Shown piece after piece: positions 1-8,193 of a stretch of DNA of 64,000 nucleotides. The position numbers were made by a program, and so were the translations under genes. Source of the DNA: an uncultured Clostridia bacterium (GTDB lineage Bacteria > Bacillota > Clostridia > Christensenellales > UBA1242); contig CAKVHQ010000003.1 of assembly GCA_934749845.1 (NCBI GenBank), positions 51,707 to 115,706 of the forward strand, written 5' to 3'. Numbering within the stretch: position 1 is the first letter of the stretch; each line of letters starts with the position of its first letter. The notes under the pieces are model-generated. The model did no database searches, was not told the DNA's origin, and saw only the letters and a program-made list of their open reading frames with translations.

Positions 1-2
1 TT

Positions 3-1496
3 TTTATCAAGAGCAAGACTTATATCAGGGCTTGCTGTTTTAATAGGAATTTAAAGCTTTTTAAATATAAAAGTGATGACCCAAGAAACATATCTTGCTC
101 AATAAGGTTTAAGTATAGTATAGAAGATGTAAAACTTGCCGAAAAAGAAGTAACAAAAGAAAAATCCAAAAAGAAAAAGTTATGGAGTTGGCTGTTTGTA
201 CTTTTAAATATTGTTGTTGTTGGCGGAATTTTATGGTATCAATTAGCCCATAACGAAGTTAAAAGTTTTGACGGCTTGTTGGCACTAAATCCTGACTGGA
301 AGTTTTTAGTATTTGCTGTTTTACTTGTTATAGCATCACAGTTTCTTGATTCCTCAAAAACATGTCATTTGCTATACTACTCAACACATCGTTTTAGACC
401 ATTTTTAAGTTACAAATCAACAGGCTTGTGTCGTTATTATGATGCGTTAAGCCCAATGAGTTCAGGTGGCGAGCCATTCCAAATTTTCTACATGAAAAAT
501 AGGGGTGTTAGAGGCGATGTTGCAACAAGCATTCCAATAGTAAAATCACTTTTTTGGCAAATTTCTTATGTTGTTATTGGGATTTTCTTGTTAACATTTA
601 ATGCAAAAGCTTATATTTCTAGTGCGCCAATCGTTGTAACTATCGCTTGGATTTCAATAATTTGCAACTTGGCAGTTTTGCTTGTTATTTTATTGCTCTC
701 TGTTAGCAAGCGAGTTGGACCTAGAATTGTTATTGGAATTTTAAAGTTACTATCCAAAATGCATATAATTAAAAACTATCAACTAACCTTTAGAAAGGTT
801 ATGAGATTTGTTATAAATTATCAAAATTGTATGCGCGCGTTTGCATCTCATTTCTTTACGGTTTTGTTCCAAATTTTATTGGCGTCAGTGGAAATTTTTG
901 TTTCGGCACTCGTACCATATTTCATATACAGGCTTTTTGTTCCTGTTCCAGTTGTGTCTATGCTAGACATTATTACTAAAACAATTATATGTAACCTTGT
1001 CAGCCTAATTATTCCAATTCCGGGTGGTTCTGGAACGGCAGAATTATCATTCCTTGCAATGTTTACTGGTTTATTCCCAGAAGGAACAGCAGTTTGGGCA
1101 ATGCTTATCTGGAGAACACTAACACACTATTCCGTAATTATCCGCGGTATTTCAATTACAATTTACGACGCCGTTTATGGTAATAAAAAATCGGATAGAT
1201 TGGTTAAATCGGGCTATTTCACAGAAAAATATCATTTTGCACTTATTAAAAAGCGCAAAAAAATATCAAACAAAGAAGACTTAAAACAGAAAAAATTGAT
1301 AGAAGAGCAAATGAAACAACAGGCACAAGAACAACAAACAATTCAGGTGGAAAAAGAAAAAAAGCCTATTGAAAATAAAAAAAATATAACAAAGACTAAA
1401 TCAGTAGAGAATCAAACTAATAAACCTAAAGAAAATAACAAAAACGTAAAAACCGATAAAACTTCAAAAAAACGTTCAAATAATCAAAAAAAATAA
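3..1496 (+). CDS. Flippase-like / UPF0104 (LPG-synthase TM) membrane protein, 5' truncated
   Basis: The reading frame is open from the window edge, so the true start lies upstream; the TTG at 276 is only an internal codon. The partial product has a basic linker, a membrane segment encoded near 183-243, and then a multi-helix membrane domain. The segment with 'SSGGEPFQIFYM' followed by a hydrophobic block is typical of the UPF0104/YbhN family related to the MprF flippase domain, integral membrane proteins linked to lipid or precursor translocation. The last ~90 residues are a Lys/Gln/Asn-rich, probably cytosolic and disordered tail. The gene converges on the deacetylase at 1515, with a shared hairpin terminator overlapping both stop codons. 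Family assignment is good; the substrate is unknown. Confidence 0.75.
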   Translation, partial: FIKSKTYIRACCFNRNLKLFKYKSDDPRNISCSIRFKYSIEDVKLAEKEVTKEKSKKKKLWSWLFVLLNIVVVGGILWYQLAHNEVKSFDGLLALNPDWKFLVFAVLLVIASQFLDSSKTCHLLYYSTHRFRPFLSYKSTGLCRYYDALSPMSSGGEPFQIFYMKNRGVRGDVATSIPIVKSLFWQISYVVIGIFLLTFNAKAYISSAPIVVTIAWISIICNLAVLLVILLLSVSKRVGPRIVIGILKLLSKMHIIKNYQLTFRKVMRFVINYQNCMRAFASHFFTVLFQILLASVEIFVSALVPYFIYRLFVPVPVVSMLDIITKTIICNLVSLIIPIPGGSGTAELSFLAMFTGLFPEGTAVWAMLIWRTLTHYSVIIRGISITIYDAVYGNKKSDRLVKSGYFTEKYHFALIKKRKKISNKEDLKQKKLIEEQMKQQAQEQQTIQVEKEKKPIENKKNITKTKSVENQTNKPKENNKNVKTDKTSKKRSNNQKK

Positions 1497-1517
1497 GCAA
1501 TTATGCTTATTTTTTTA
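1486..1517. terminator. Bidirectional terminator between convergent genes
   Basis: A 14-bp stem with a 4-nt loop, A-rich on the left and T-rich on the right, overlaps the stop codons of both flanking convergent genes. It can work in either direction. Confidence 0.7.
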
Positions 1518-2612
1518 TATTTTCACTTTTCGTTCAGCGTCATAAACTTTGTTGCAGTCAAAAAAATCACTATATTGTTTTTGATGCTTTCTTAATGAAT
1601 AGCCGTCCATCGACCTTCTATCCATAAACAAAACTTGATTTTCGCTTGCGGTGTGAAATGGATAGTATGAATAGAAGTGCAGGTCGCCAACACCGCAAAA
1701 CAGTTTAAAGCCATTATCTAGTAAAAGTTGGTGCTTATATGCAACTTTATCATTTTCTACAATTAGATTTTCTCCATAAGGGTAAACATAGATGTTTGTT
1801 TTGCCAATCAGTGGCTCAACTTCGCTTTTCCATAATTCAACTTCGCTTTCAAAAGTTTTGTTTGAAACTTTTTGCATGTGATAATGCCCGTAGGAGTGGC
1901 AAGCAAAATAGTAGCCATCATCTTTTAATTTTTTTACAACCTTTTTTGCTTGCGAAATTTCTTGTTCGTCACCGGTTTGAGTTCTGTAGCCCAAAATTCC
2001 ATCATATCCAGTTAAGCATAGCATAGCCTTGCTGTTTTTGAACGAAAAGTCTGGGTGTAAAGAAATAAAGTTGTTTAAAACGGAAACAAATTCTTTTTCA
2101 TAATCGTATTTCCCATCAATAATTGAACATAATGTACCATTTTTGTCCACTGCCAGTTTATCTGCCATGCCTAAATGCATTTTTCTGTGGTCGTAATTAA
2201 CGTCGTCGATAGAGAGTATTAAAGGCTTTTTGCCTTTTGGCAAAGCAGGCGCTTTTTTATGTGCTTTGCCGTTTTCATCAATACTAAAGCACATGTTTGC
2301 ATTAACAAGCATATAGTTGTTGTTATAAAAACTTTCTATAATTTTGCTAAACTCGCTTGTGGTTAAGCAGTCCTTGTCGTAATCGTTTGCCATAAAATTG
2401 TCACTTCTAAATGCTAAAGCTGGGTTTACAATTAAGCAGTGTGTGAAAAAGTGCTCAACTTCTGGGGCTGTTGTTTCGTTTGCCAATGTTTCGATAGTTT
2501 CGTTTTTGCTACTATTTAGCGAAAAATTAAAGACTAATGGAAACAAAAAAATAATACATATTATGCTTTTTACTATATTTAAAGCAATGTTTTTACTTTT
2601 AAACTTTTCCAT
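1515..2612 (-). CDS. Polysaccharide deacetylase family protein (secreted or membrane-anchored)
   Basis: The 365-residue product begins with a basic stretch and a hydrophobic segment (about residues 8-30), a signal peptide or membrane anchor. The NodB-type deacetylase signature is visible: 'LSIDDVNY' near the middle, with the Asp pair expected at the catalytic and metal site, and later 'HSYGHYH', the H-x3-H metal motif. The family removes acetyl groups from peptidoglycan or other polysaccharides outside the cell. No good Shine-Dalgarno is seen before the ATG. It is convergent with the upstream membrane protein and divergent from the gene at 2736. The substrate cannot be inferred. Confidence 0.75.
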   Translation of the reverse strand: MEKFKSKNIALNIVKSIICIIFLFPLVFNFSLNSSKNETIETLANETTAPEVEHFFTHCLIVNPALAFRSDNFMANDYDKDCLTTSEFSKIIESFYNNNYMLVNANMCFSIDENGKAHKKAPALPKGKKPLILSIDDVNYDHRKMHLGMADKLAVDKNGTLCSIIDGKYDYEKEFVSVLNNFISLHPDFSFKNSKAMLCLTGYDGILGYRTQTGDEQEISQAKKVVKKLKDDGYYFACHSYGHYHMQKVSNKTFESEVELWKSEVEPLIGKTNIYVYPYGENLIVENDKVAYKHQLLLDNGFKLFCGVGDLHFYSYYPFHTASENQVLFMDRRSMDGYSLRKHQKQYSDFFDCNKVYDAERKVKI

Positions 2613-2735
2613 ATATCTATTTTGTGTTAATTTTATATAATAATTAGGCGTTTTTTACCTAAAATTTGCCATTATTTGACAAATTAGTTTTAATCTTGTT
2701 TTGACTATTGATGTTATACTTTTTAGGGTGAAAAT

Positions 2736-3830
2736 ATGGCAAATCATGTAGTTAAAAAAGATATGGAGTTTTTTTATAGCGAGCAATTTTCGTTTGATTT
2801 ACTTATTAAAGAAATTTCCTCTCGATTTGAATATCAAACAGTTTGTTTTGTGGGTTTTGACAGAAATTTTCAAAGCAAAGTTGAAGATAAAAAAGCGAGT
2901 TTTATTCCAAAGTTTAAACTAAATTTAAGCGATGAAGAAAATGCAAACGAAATTGCTTGTGTTGTTTGCAGAAACGATACACAATTTAATAATTGTGTTA
3001 ATTTTTGCAATAAAAATAGTTCTAACCTAATTTTATTTATTGATAATTATTTTTCTCTTTCTATGCTTAACCAAAATGGAAAATTAAACTTACTTGGAGT
3101 TGTTGTTGACAAGCAAAATGTTGAGAAAAATAGCAAAGATTTTGTGCTAAATTTTTTGTTTGATATCACAGAAAGAATATTTAATGATGTTGAAAGTAAA
3201 ATCAATAATATTTATTTTGGAAGCGAAATTAGCGAAAAAAATAAGAAAATAAGCGAAAAAATTGAAAATTTCGTTAAATTTTTAAAAAAAGACTGCAATT
3301 TTATTGATATGGACGTTGTGCTAGATTATTATTTCGAGATGATTACTTTGTGCCTAAACGAAAATGAAAGCATAGTAAGTTTCATATCTAGCCAAACATC
3401 TTCTTTGCAATTTTCAAAACTAATAACATCGCAAATTGTTCTTAACTTATATTTAAAATTTTGCTTAAAGTTTAATCCAAATTTAATAACCTATCCAGTT
3501 AGAAATGAAGATTATGAACAATTTGACCAATGCGTTGAACTGAATAAATGGTTTGACGATAAAAAATTTTGGTTTATACACACAAGATTTAAATTAAGTG
3601 TGATAAATTTAATTGAACAAGCACTTAAAGATATAGACGAGATTAAATTGCTTTGTAATTCAATAAATGTTGAAAAAATGTTTGAATTAACAAATAGTTG
3701 CAGTTTTAACTATCTTAAATATGCATTAAAGAGTTTAACATTAACTTTTAAAGATTGTTCCTTTATGAAAGCAATTTGTAATTATGGTTTATTAAATTTT
3801 GATAATTTGAACAAAAGTCGGCAAATTTAG
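2736..3830 (+). CDS. Conserved-looking hypothetical protein, 364 aa
   Basis: ATG follows an AGGGTG Shine-Dalgarno. The product is soluble, rich in Asn, Phe, Lys and Cys, with no signal peptide or membrane segment. Its middle ('NLILFIDNYFSL', 'LLGVVVDKQNV') looks like alternating beta strands and helices of an alpha/beta fold, and the second half is mostly helical. It faintly recalls the iron-dependent alcohol dehydrogenase/dehydroquinate synthase superfamily in layout, but no metal-binding motif can be identified and no function is claimed. A terminator overlaps its stop codon, so it is probably transcribed alone. Confidence 0.6.
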   Translation: MANHVVKKDMEFFYSEQFSFDLLIKEISSRFEYQTVCFVGFDRNFQSKVEDKKASFIPKFKLNLSDEENANEIACVVCRNDTQFNNCVNFCNKNSSNLILFIDNYFSLSMLNQNGKLNLLGVVVDKQNVEKNSKDFVLNFLFDITERIFNDVESKINNIYFGSEISEKNKKISEKIENFVKFLKKDCNFIDMDVVLDYYFEMITLCLNENESIVSFISSQTSSLQFSKLITSQIVLNLYLKFCLKFNPNLITYPVRNEDYEQFDQCVELNKWFDDKKFWFIHTRFKLSVINLIEQALKDIDEIKLLCNSINVEKMFELTNSCSFNYLKYALKSLTLTFKDCSFMKAICNYGLLNFDNLNKSRQI

Positions 3831-3840
3831 CCGATTTTTT
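3813..3840 (+). terminator. Terminator after the hypothetical gene at 2736
   Basis: Stem of about 10 bp (core GTCGGC/GCCGAT) with a 7-nt loop and a T-run, overlapping the stop codon. Confidence 0.7.
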
Positions 3841-3841
3841 T

Positions 3842-3869
3842 GTTTAATAAAAATAATCTTGGCAATACT
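3842..3869 (+). promoter_or_regulatory. Sigma-F/sigma-G-like promoter before the YwmB-like gene
   Basis: GTTTA at 3842-3846, a 14-nt spacer, and GGCAATACT at 3861-3869. This fits the forespore consensus GYWTA-N15-GGNNANANT except that the spacer is one base short. An almost identical site stands before the next gene. Confidence 0.5.
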
Positions 3870-3876
3870 TTTTTGC

Positions 3877-4353
3877 ATGAACAAAAAGGTTTTTCCATTA
3901 TATTTGATTTTTTTGTTTGTTTTGCTTTGTGTTTTATTGCTCCCAAATAAAGCACCTATTTTTGCAAGTAAAAGTCAAATTGATGCGTCTTACACCTTTT
4001 ACACTAAAACACCAGTTAGTTCGTTAAATAATGTCACAGTGGTGCAAAATGGGAACATGTATCTTGTTAATTGTAGTGCAAACGATGCTTTTGAAGTAAA
4101 AAGCAAGTTGAATAATATTGAAGGAGAAAGCATCACTTTTCAAGGTACCAAAAATGACGCATTAAATTTTCTTAATAAATATAACTATGAAGTTGTTTAT
4201 AGTGAAATGGTTGAAAATATCTTTATAATTTATGCTTACTGCCCACAAATTCAAAATCATGTTTATGTTAACAACCAAAAAACAAATTTGCAACTTGCAA
4301 TAAATAATCAAAAAGTTACTATAGGAACACCTTTGATATTGGGCAGTTACTAA
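3877..4353 (+). CDS. Secreted/membrane-anchored YwmB-like protein
   Basis: Start set at ATG 3877 (MNKKVF...) rather than the upstream TTG, because it begins directly with a basic n-region and a strong hydrophobic core (about residues 5-27), a signal peptide or anchor. The mature part of about 130 residues ends in 'GTPLILGSY' and has a block ('NIEGESITFQGT', 'LNFLNKYNYEVVYSE') resembling YwmB/DUF1779 proteins of sporulating Bacillota. The position directly before a SpoIIQ-like M23 gene fits, since ywmB and spoIIQ lie close together in Bacillus. A forespore-type promoter matches a sporulation role. Family call is tentative. Confidence 0.5.
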   Translation: MNKKVFPLYLIFLFVLLCVLLLPNKAPIFASKSQIDASYTFYTKTPVSSLNNVTVVQNGNMYLVNCSANDAFEVKSKLNNIEGESITFQGTKNDALNFLNKYNYEVVYSEMVENIFIIYAYCPQIQNHVYVNNQKTNLQLAINNQKVTIGTPLILGSY

Positions 4354-4377
4354 AACATAAAAAAATTTGTAAATCTT

Positions 4378-4406
4378 GTTTAAACGCCGAAAAATCTGGC
4401 AATACT
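4378..4406 (+). promoter_or_regulatory. Sigma-F/sigma-G-like promoter before the SpoIIQ-like gene
   Basis: GTTTA at 4378-4382, a 15-nt spacer, and GGCAATACT at 4398-4406: an exact fit to the sigma-F consensus GYWTA-N15-GGNNANANT. In Bacillus spoIIQ is under sigma-F, so site and gene identity support each other. Confidence 0.6.
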
Positions 4407-4426
4407 TACATACAACGGAGGTAGAT

Positions 4427-5026
4427 ATGGAAGAAAAACAAACATTAAATACATCATCTAAAAAAACAGCAAAATCATTTTTCAAAAAGAACGCTTATTA
4501 TTTTGTTCTTGCGGGATTGGTTTTGTGCTTGGCGTTGATTATTGGACTAGCAAGTGTAATAACTAAACCAAATAATCAAGGAAATGTTGAGGTTAACACA
4601 GGCAAAATTGAATTTGTTATGCCAGTTGCTAATGCAACAATAAGCAAGGGATTTTCAGCAACCGAGTTGCAGTACAACCCAGCATTAAATGAATGGTCAA
4701 TTCACAAAGCGCTAGATTTTAGCGTAGAATCAGGCGCAAATGTAATGGCATGCTATGATGGCACGGTGGTTAGCATCACAAAAGATATTTTGGATGGAAC
4801 TGTAATTACAATCGACCATGGCAACAACTTGAAAACTGTTTATAAATCTTTAAGCGAAGATGTTAAAGTTCAAGTAAGCCAAAAGGTGAAAAAAGGTGAA
4901 ATTATTGGTCAAGCAAGTGCTTCATCTTCAGGCGAAACAACAGATTCAAGCCAAGTTCATTTTGAAGTTTGGAAAGATGATGCGTTAGTTGACCCAGCAG
5001 GTTACATTCAAATTGATGAAAAATAA
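4427..5026 (+). CDS. spoIIQ: M23/LytM-family protein, probable stage II sporulation protein SpoIIQ
   Basis: Start set at ATG 4427, 4 nt after a strong CGGAGGTAG Shine-Dalgarno (4415-4423); the longer frame from 4376 would pass through that site. The 199-residue product has a short cytosolic N-terminus, one membrane segment (about residues 22-48) and a C-terminal M23 peptidase fold. The first zinc motif H-x3-D is present ('HKALD'), but the usual HxH motif reads Q-V-H ('SSQVHFEV'), so one zinc ligand is missing. A degenerate LytM site with one membrane span is the SpoIIQ pattern; in Bacillus SpoIIQ pairs with SpoIIIAH across the forespore membranes. The sigma-F-like promoter agrees. A generic M23 envelope protein is the alternative. 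Confidence 0.65.
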   Translation: MEEKQTLNTSSKKTAKSFFKKNAYYFVLAGLVLCLALIIGLASVITKPNNQGNVEVNTGKIEFVMPVANATISKGFSATELQYNPALNEWSIHKALDFSVESGANVMACYDGTVVSITKDILDGTVITIDHGNNLKTVYKSLSEDVKVQVSQKVKKGEIIGQASASSSGETTDSSQVHFEVWKDDALVDPAGYIQIDEK

Positions 5027-5030
5027 AATT

Positions 5031-5059
5031 AAAAAGCACAATGAAAATTGTGTTTTTTT
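5031..5059 (+). terminator. Terminator after the SpoIIQ-like gene
   Basis: Hairpin with CACAA/TTGTG core extended by A/T pairs, 6-nt loop, followed by a T-run. Confidence 0.7.
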
Positions 5060-5131
5060 ATACATACCCGTTTAACACTTTAATACATTTTTTGATAAAA
5101 AGGCATAATATAGTATAGGCATTAAAATTGC

Positions 5132-5160
5132 TTTACATTTTTGTTTATTTAAGATATAAT
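5132..5160 (+). promoter_or_regulatory. Housekeeping promoter of acpP
   Basis: -35 TTTACA (5132-5137), 17-bp spacer, perfect -10 TATAAT (5155-5160), about 30 nt before the start codon. Confidence 0.6.
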
Positions 5161-5192
5161 TTGCTCATATATCCAATTAAATGGAGGGAATT

Positions 5193-5423
5193 ATGTGTTA
5201 CGAAAAAGTTAGACAGTTAATTTGTGAACAACTTGGAAAAAGTGAAGATAAGGTTAACATGGACACAAGAATTGTCGAAGACTTGGGAGCAGACAGTTTG
5301 GATGTTGTTGAACTTTTAATGTCATTAGAAGACGAGTTTGGTCTTTCTTTGCCAGATGAAGTTGCAATGCAAATGAAAACTGTTGGCGATATTGTTTCGT
5401 ATATCGATGCAAATAAAAAATAA
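5193..5423 (+). CDS. acpP: Acyl carrier protein
   Basis: Start set at ATG 5193 with GGAGGG (5183-5188) upstream. The 76-residue acidic four-helix product carries 'LGADSLDVVEL'; Ser35 in the DSL motif is the site for 4'-phosphopantetheine. It shuttles growing acyl chains in type II fatty acid synthesis in the cytosol. Length and motif are normal for the family. The gene has its own promoter and terminator and no fatty acid synthesis genes adjacent, so it is monocistronic here. Confidence 0.95.
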   Translation: MCYEKVRQLICEQLGKSEDKVNMDTRIVEDLGADSLDVVELLMSLEDEFGLSLPDEVAMQMKTVGDIVSYIDANKK

Positions 5424-5434
5424 TCAATTAAAAG

Positions 5435-5459
5435 CAAAACCTTTGGGTTTTGTTTTTTT
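5435..5459 (+). terminator. Terminator of acpP
   Basis: 7-bp stem (CAAAACC/GGTTTTG), TTTG loop, 7-T run. Confidence 0.8.
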
Positions 5460-5662
5460 ATGCCTTTGCAGGTTAAAAAAAGTTTTGAAAATTGAATATA
5501 TGTCAGCGTATCATATTCTTGCTATAAGATATTTTATATTTTACAAAGAATAATTTCCTAGGCTTGACTTAATTGGCGAAAAATTTAGCAAAATGTCTAA
5601 ATATGTAATTTTTTAACGAAAACACTCATATTTTTTATTATCAACAAAAAAGAGGGTGTGCA

Positions 5663-5920
5663 ATGAAAAATTATTATGTTCGAACAAAGTTGTTAGCCGA
5701 CTATATCGAAAAAACACATAGCACTATAAGACAAACTGCAAAGGTTTTTAATATGGCAAAAAGCACCGTTCATTACGATTTAGGACATCGCTTGCCGTTT
5801 ATTGACTACGACCAGTATTTGAAAGTAAAAAAAATTTTGAATTGTAATTTTAATGAAAAACATTTAAGGGGTGGTGAAGCCACAAAGCAAAAATATATGA
5901 ATAAGAAAAATAAGAAATAA
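5663..5920 (+). CDS. spoIIID: Sporulation transcriptional regulator SpoIIID
   Basis: An 85-residue basic protein with a helix-turn-helix at about residues 21-40 ('TIRQTAKVFN', 'AKSTVHYDL') and the SpoIIID hallmark 'HLRGGEATKQKY' at residues 67-78. Length and both motifs match Bacillus SpoIIID, the DNA-binding protein that activates and represses mother-cell genes in the sigma-E to sigma-K phase. ATG lies just after AGAGGGTG. The 200-bp upstream region contains TCATATT (5511-5517), which fits a sigma-E -35 box, but no convincing -10 was found. It is the best single marker here that the organism sporulates or descends from a sporulator. Confidence 0.9.
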   Translation: MKNYYVRTKLLADYIEKTHSTIRQTAKVFNMAKSTVHYDLGHRLPFIDYDQYLKVKKILNCNFNEKHLRGGEATKQKYMNKKNKK

Positions 5921-5933
5921 GTTGATTTAAAAA

Positions 5934-5965
5934 TAAAAAGACTTCCAATTTAGGAAGCCTTTTTT
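5934..5965. terminator. Bidirectional terminator between spoIIID and the ttcA-like gene
   Basis: Stem with CTTCC/GGAAG core flanked by A- and T-runs, between convergent genes. Confidence 0.65.
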
Positions 5966-6705
5966 TATTGATTATCTTTTGGGTCTTTTGTTGCGTTTTC
6001 AAACAAGTTGTATCTTTCGGGACTTATAATTGCCTTAAAAATACGATTTTTTGCTATTGGAATTTCTTTGGTAATTTGGTCTAAAATCACTTTCATATGC
6101 TCTCGTTCGGTTTTATGATTTGCTGGACAGCAATTATTCATAACAGGCATATTTAATCTTTTTGCAACAGATTTTATTTCTTTTTCTTCAACTAGTATCA
6201 TCGGTCTAATAACATATAAATTGGTGTTTGATAAGTAAGTGTTAGGCATAAAAGTGCTTAACCTTCCTTCATAAAACATAGACAGGAAAAATGTTTGAAC
6301 CAAATCGTCCATGTGATGCCCTAAAGCCACTTTGTTACAGCCAAGTTCTTTGGCGGTGCTGTTTAACATTCCACGCCTAAATTTAGCACACAAACTGCAA
6401 GGGTTTTTTTCGTTTCTTGTTTCAAAAACAATATCGTAAATTTGAGAGTTTACAACATGATATTCAACATTAAGTTTGTCGCAATACTCCTTTAAAAGTG
6501 AGCAGTTTGATTGACCGTTAAACAAGTCTATAGTTATTGCAACAACCTCATATTTTTGTGGATAAAATTTTCTCATTGTTGCAAGTGCTGTTAACAAAAC
6601 AAGGCTGTCTTTTCCGCCAGAAAGCCCAACTGCAATTTTGTCGCCTTGCTTAATTAAATTGTAATCTTGGCATGCTTTACGCACTTTACTTAATATTTTT
6701 TGCAT
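5965..6705 (-). CDS. ttcA: TtcA-family tRNA 2-thiocytidine biosynthesis protein (PP-loop ATPase)
   Basis: The 246-residue product carries the PP-loop 'GLSGGKDSLVLL' at about residues 27-38, which binds ATP and adenylates the tRNA base, and 'NPCSLCAKFRRG' (CxxC) around residues 98-109, the Cys pair that with a later Cys ('NNCCPANH') holds the Fe-S cluster in TtcA enzymes. The family thiolates C32 in some tRNAs. TilS shares the PP-loop but lacks the CxxC, so TtcA or a TtcA-like thiolase is preferred. It is divergent from the giant lipoprotein gene at 7029; the inverted repeat at 6762-6876 lies in the shared upstream region. Confidence 0.75.
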   Translation of the reverse strand: MQKILSKVRKACQDYNLIKQGDKIAVGLSGGKDSLVLLTALATMRKFYPQKYEVVAITIDLFNGQSNCSLLKEYCDKLNVEYHVVNSQIYDIVFETRNEKNPCSLCAKFRRGMLNSTAKELGCNKVALGHHMDDLVQTFFLSMFYEGRLSTFMPNTYLSNTNLYVIRPMILVEEKEIKSVAKRLNMPVMNNCCPANHKTEREHMKVILDQITKEIPIAKNRIFKAIISPERYNLFENATKDPKDNQ

Positions 6706-6761
6706 GCTTAAATATTATCACTATTTTGTTGTTTCGCAAAGCAAAAACATATAGTTTGTTT

Positions 6762-6876
6762 TTGAGAATATGTATCAATAAGAGTAAATTTAGCATGTGA
6801 ATTTTCTTTAAATTTTTTATAATTTTTTGCACTTTTTAAAACTCAATTTTTGTTTCTTATTGATACTATTTCTCAA
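6762..6876. repeat. 22-bp inverted repeat flanking 71 bp; candidate invertible segment
   Basis: The arm at 6762-6783 and the reverse complement of 6855-6876 match at 19 of 22 positions: 7 bp and 12 bp perfect blocks around one 3-nt mismatch. The 71-bp spacer is very AT-rich and contains promoter-like elements, including TTGAGT with a TATAAA-like box on the minus strand, now directed toward the ttcA-like gene. Both flanking genes are divergent. An inverton-like switch or a large operator are both possible; nothing in the sequence proves inversion. Confidence 0.5.
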
Positions 6877-6919
6877 TTAAAAATTTAATCATAATATTAC
6901 ATATTATGTCGATTTCTGT

Positions 6920-6949
6920 TTGACTATTGCTATTTATAAATTTTATAAT
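6920..6949 (+). promoter_or_regulatory. Promoter of the first giant GLUG lipoprotein
   Basis: TTGACT (6920-6925), 18-bp spacer, TATAAT (6944-6949). The transcript would have a leader of about 70 nt before ATG 7029. It lies outside the inverted repeat, so it would not be turned by inversion. Confidence 0.6.
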
Positions 6950-7000
6950 ATTAGTGTAAATAATTTTACGCTTAATAAAACGTTTATTATTGAGCAAACT

Positions 7001-8193
7001 AAACTAATCAAAAAGTGGGGACTTTGAAATGAGTAAAAGAGTGAGAAAAGTAATAGGAGTAATGCTAGTAGTTCTTGCAAGTTGTTTTTGTGGGCTAACT
7101 GGATGTAAGGGTAAATATGACGATATGACCCTTGAACTTAGCACCAAGAGCATAGAACTAATCTTGGACGAGCAGGAAGACGAAAACGGAGACACTAAGT
7201 ATTTAGGCGAAGGAGAATTTACTGCTTCTGTTGGCGGAGTTGGTAGCGATGTTAGTCGTGAAGTTTTTGCTAGCATAAGTTCAAGCGATGTTTTGAATGT
7301 CGTTAACCTAGGCGTAGACGAAGATGGCGTAACAAAGTTTAAACTCACAGCAAACAGCACAATCAAAGACCCCGTTAAATTAACTGTTAGAACTAAAGAA
7401 GGTGGCAAAACAGCATCTTTAGACGTAACAGCAACAAGACCCTTGAAAAACATTTCATACAACAATTCATATTCCCCAAATGCTTTTGTTGTTGTGGGTC
7501 AGGAAAAAATAATTGATTCAAACCAAGCAATCTTGTTTGAACCAGCCGAAACAAATCAAAAGAATATTACATACACAATTTCACAAGCAAACGGTCATGA
7601 AGCAAAAATCGAAAATGGCAAATTGCTTGTTACTAAAAAAAGTTCGACATCATCAACCATTGTTGTTACTGCATCAAGTGACCAAAACGGAATTGACCCA
7701 GTTGATATTGAACTAAAAGTTGTTGAACCAGTAAGTTTAGAGAATATCGTTGTAACATCACAAGATGGAACAAAAATAGATTCGCAATATATTTGGAGTG
7801 TAAGCAATCTTTTAACTGCACAAACAAAACTAAAAGTACAAGTTGACACATTGGAAGATATACAAATATCAGCATCAGTACTTTTTAGTGACCAACAAAT
7901 ATTCACATGTTCAAGTGAGGTTAACCTAGCAAACGAGATAACCTTAAATACACTAGGCTACACAGGAACAAACACACTTAGAATATCAGTTAAAATTCAA
8001 GGCTACGACTACACAACAACCAAAGACATACAAATAAAGGTGGAGAAACTACCATCACAAATATTGGTAAACAACGAAGACATATCAAAACTAGCCTACA
8101 AAGAATATGACATCTACAGCAGTTACAAAAATAACCTTGGCCAAAAATTTGATATATCTGTTGGCGACCAGTTCGCTAGCGATAAAAGGTTTA
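7001..8193 (+). repeat. 1193-bp direct repeat, copy 1 (export/anchor module of GLUG protein 1)
   Basis: Matches 24054-25246 at a constant offset of 17053. Reading the two copies side by side, I saw only four differences: positions 7037, 8132, 8141 and 8189, all third-base silent changes. Positions 7038-8131 appear fully identical. Identity starts 28 nt before the start codon, including the Shine-Dalgarno, and stops abruptly after codon 388. Confidence 0.95.

Noticed and set aside
7004..7465. A 153-residue open frame antisense to the start of giant gene 1, repeated identically at 24057-24518
   Set aside because: It is the shadow of the duplicated coding region; its repetition follows from the DNA repeat and it has no ribosome site.
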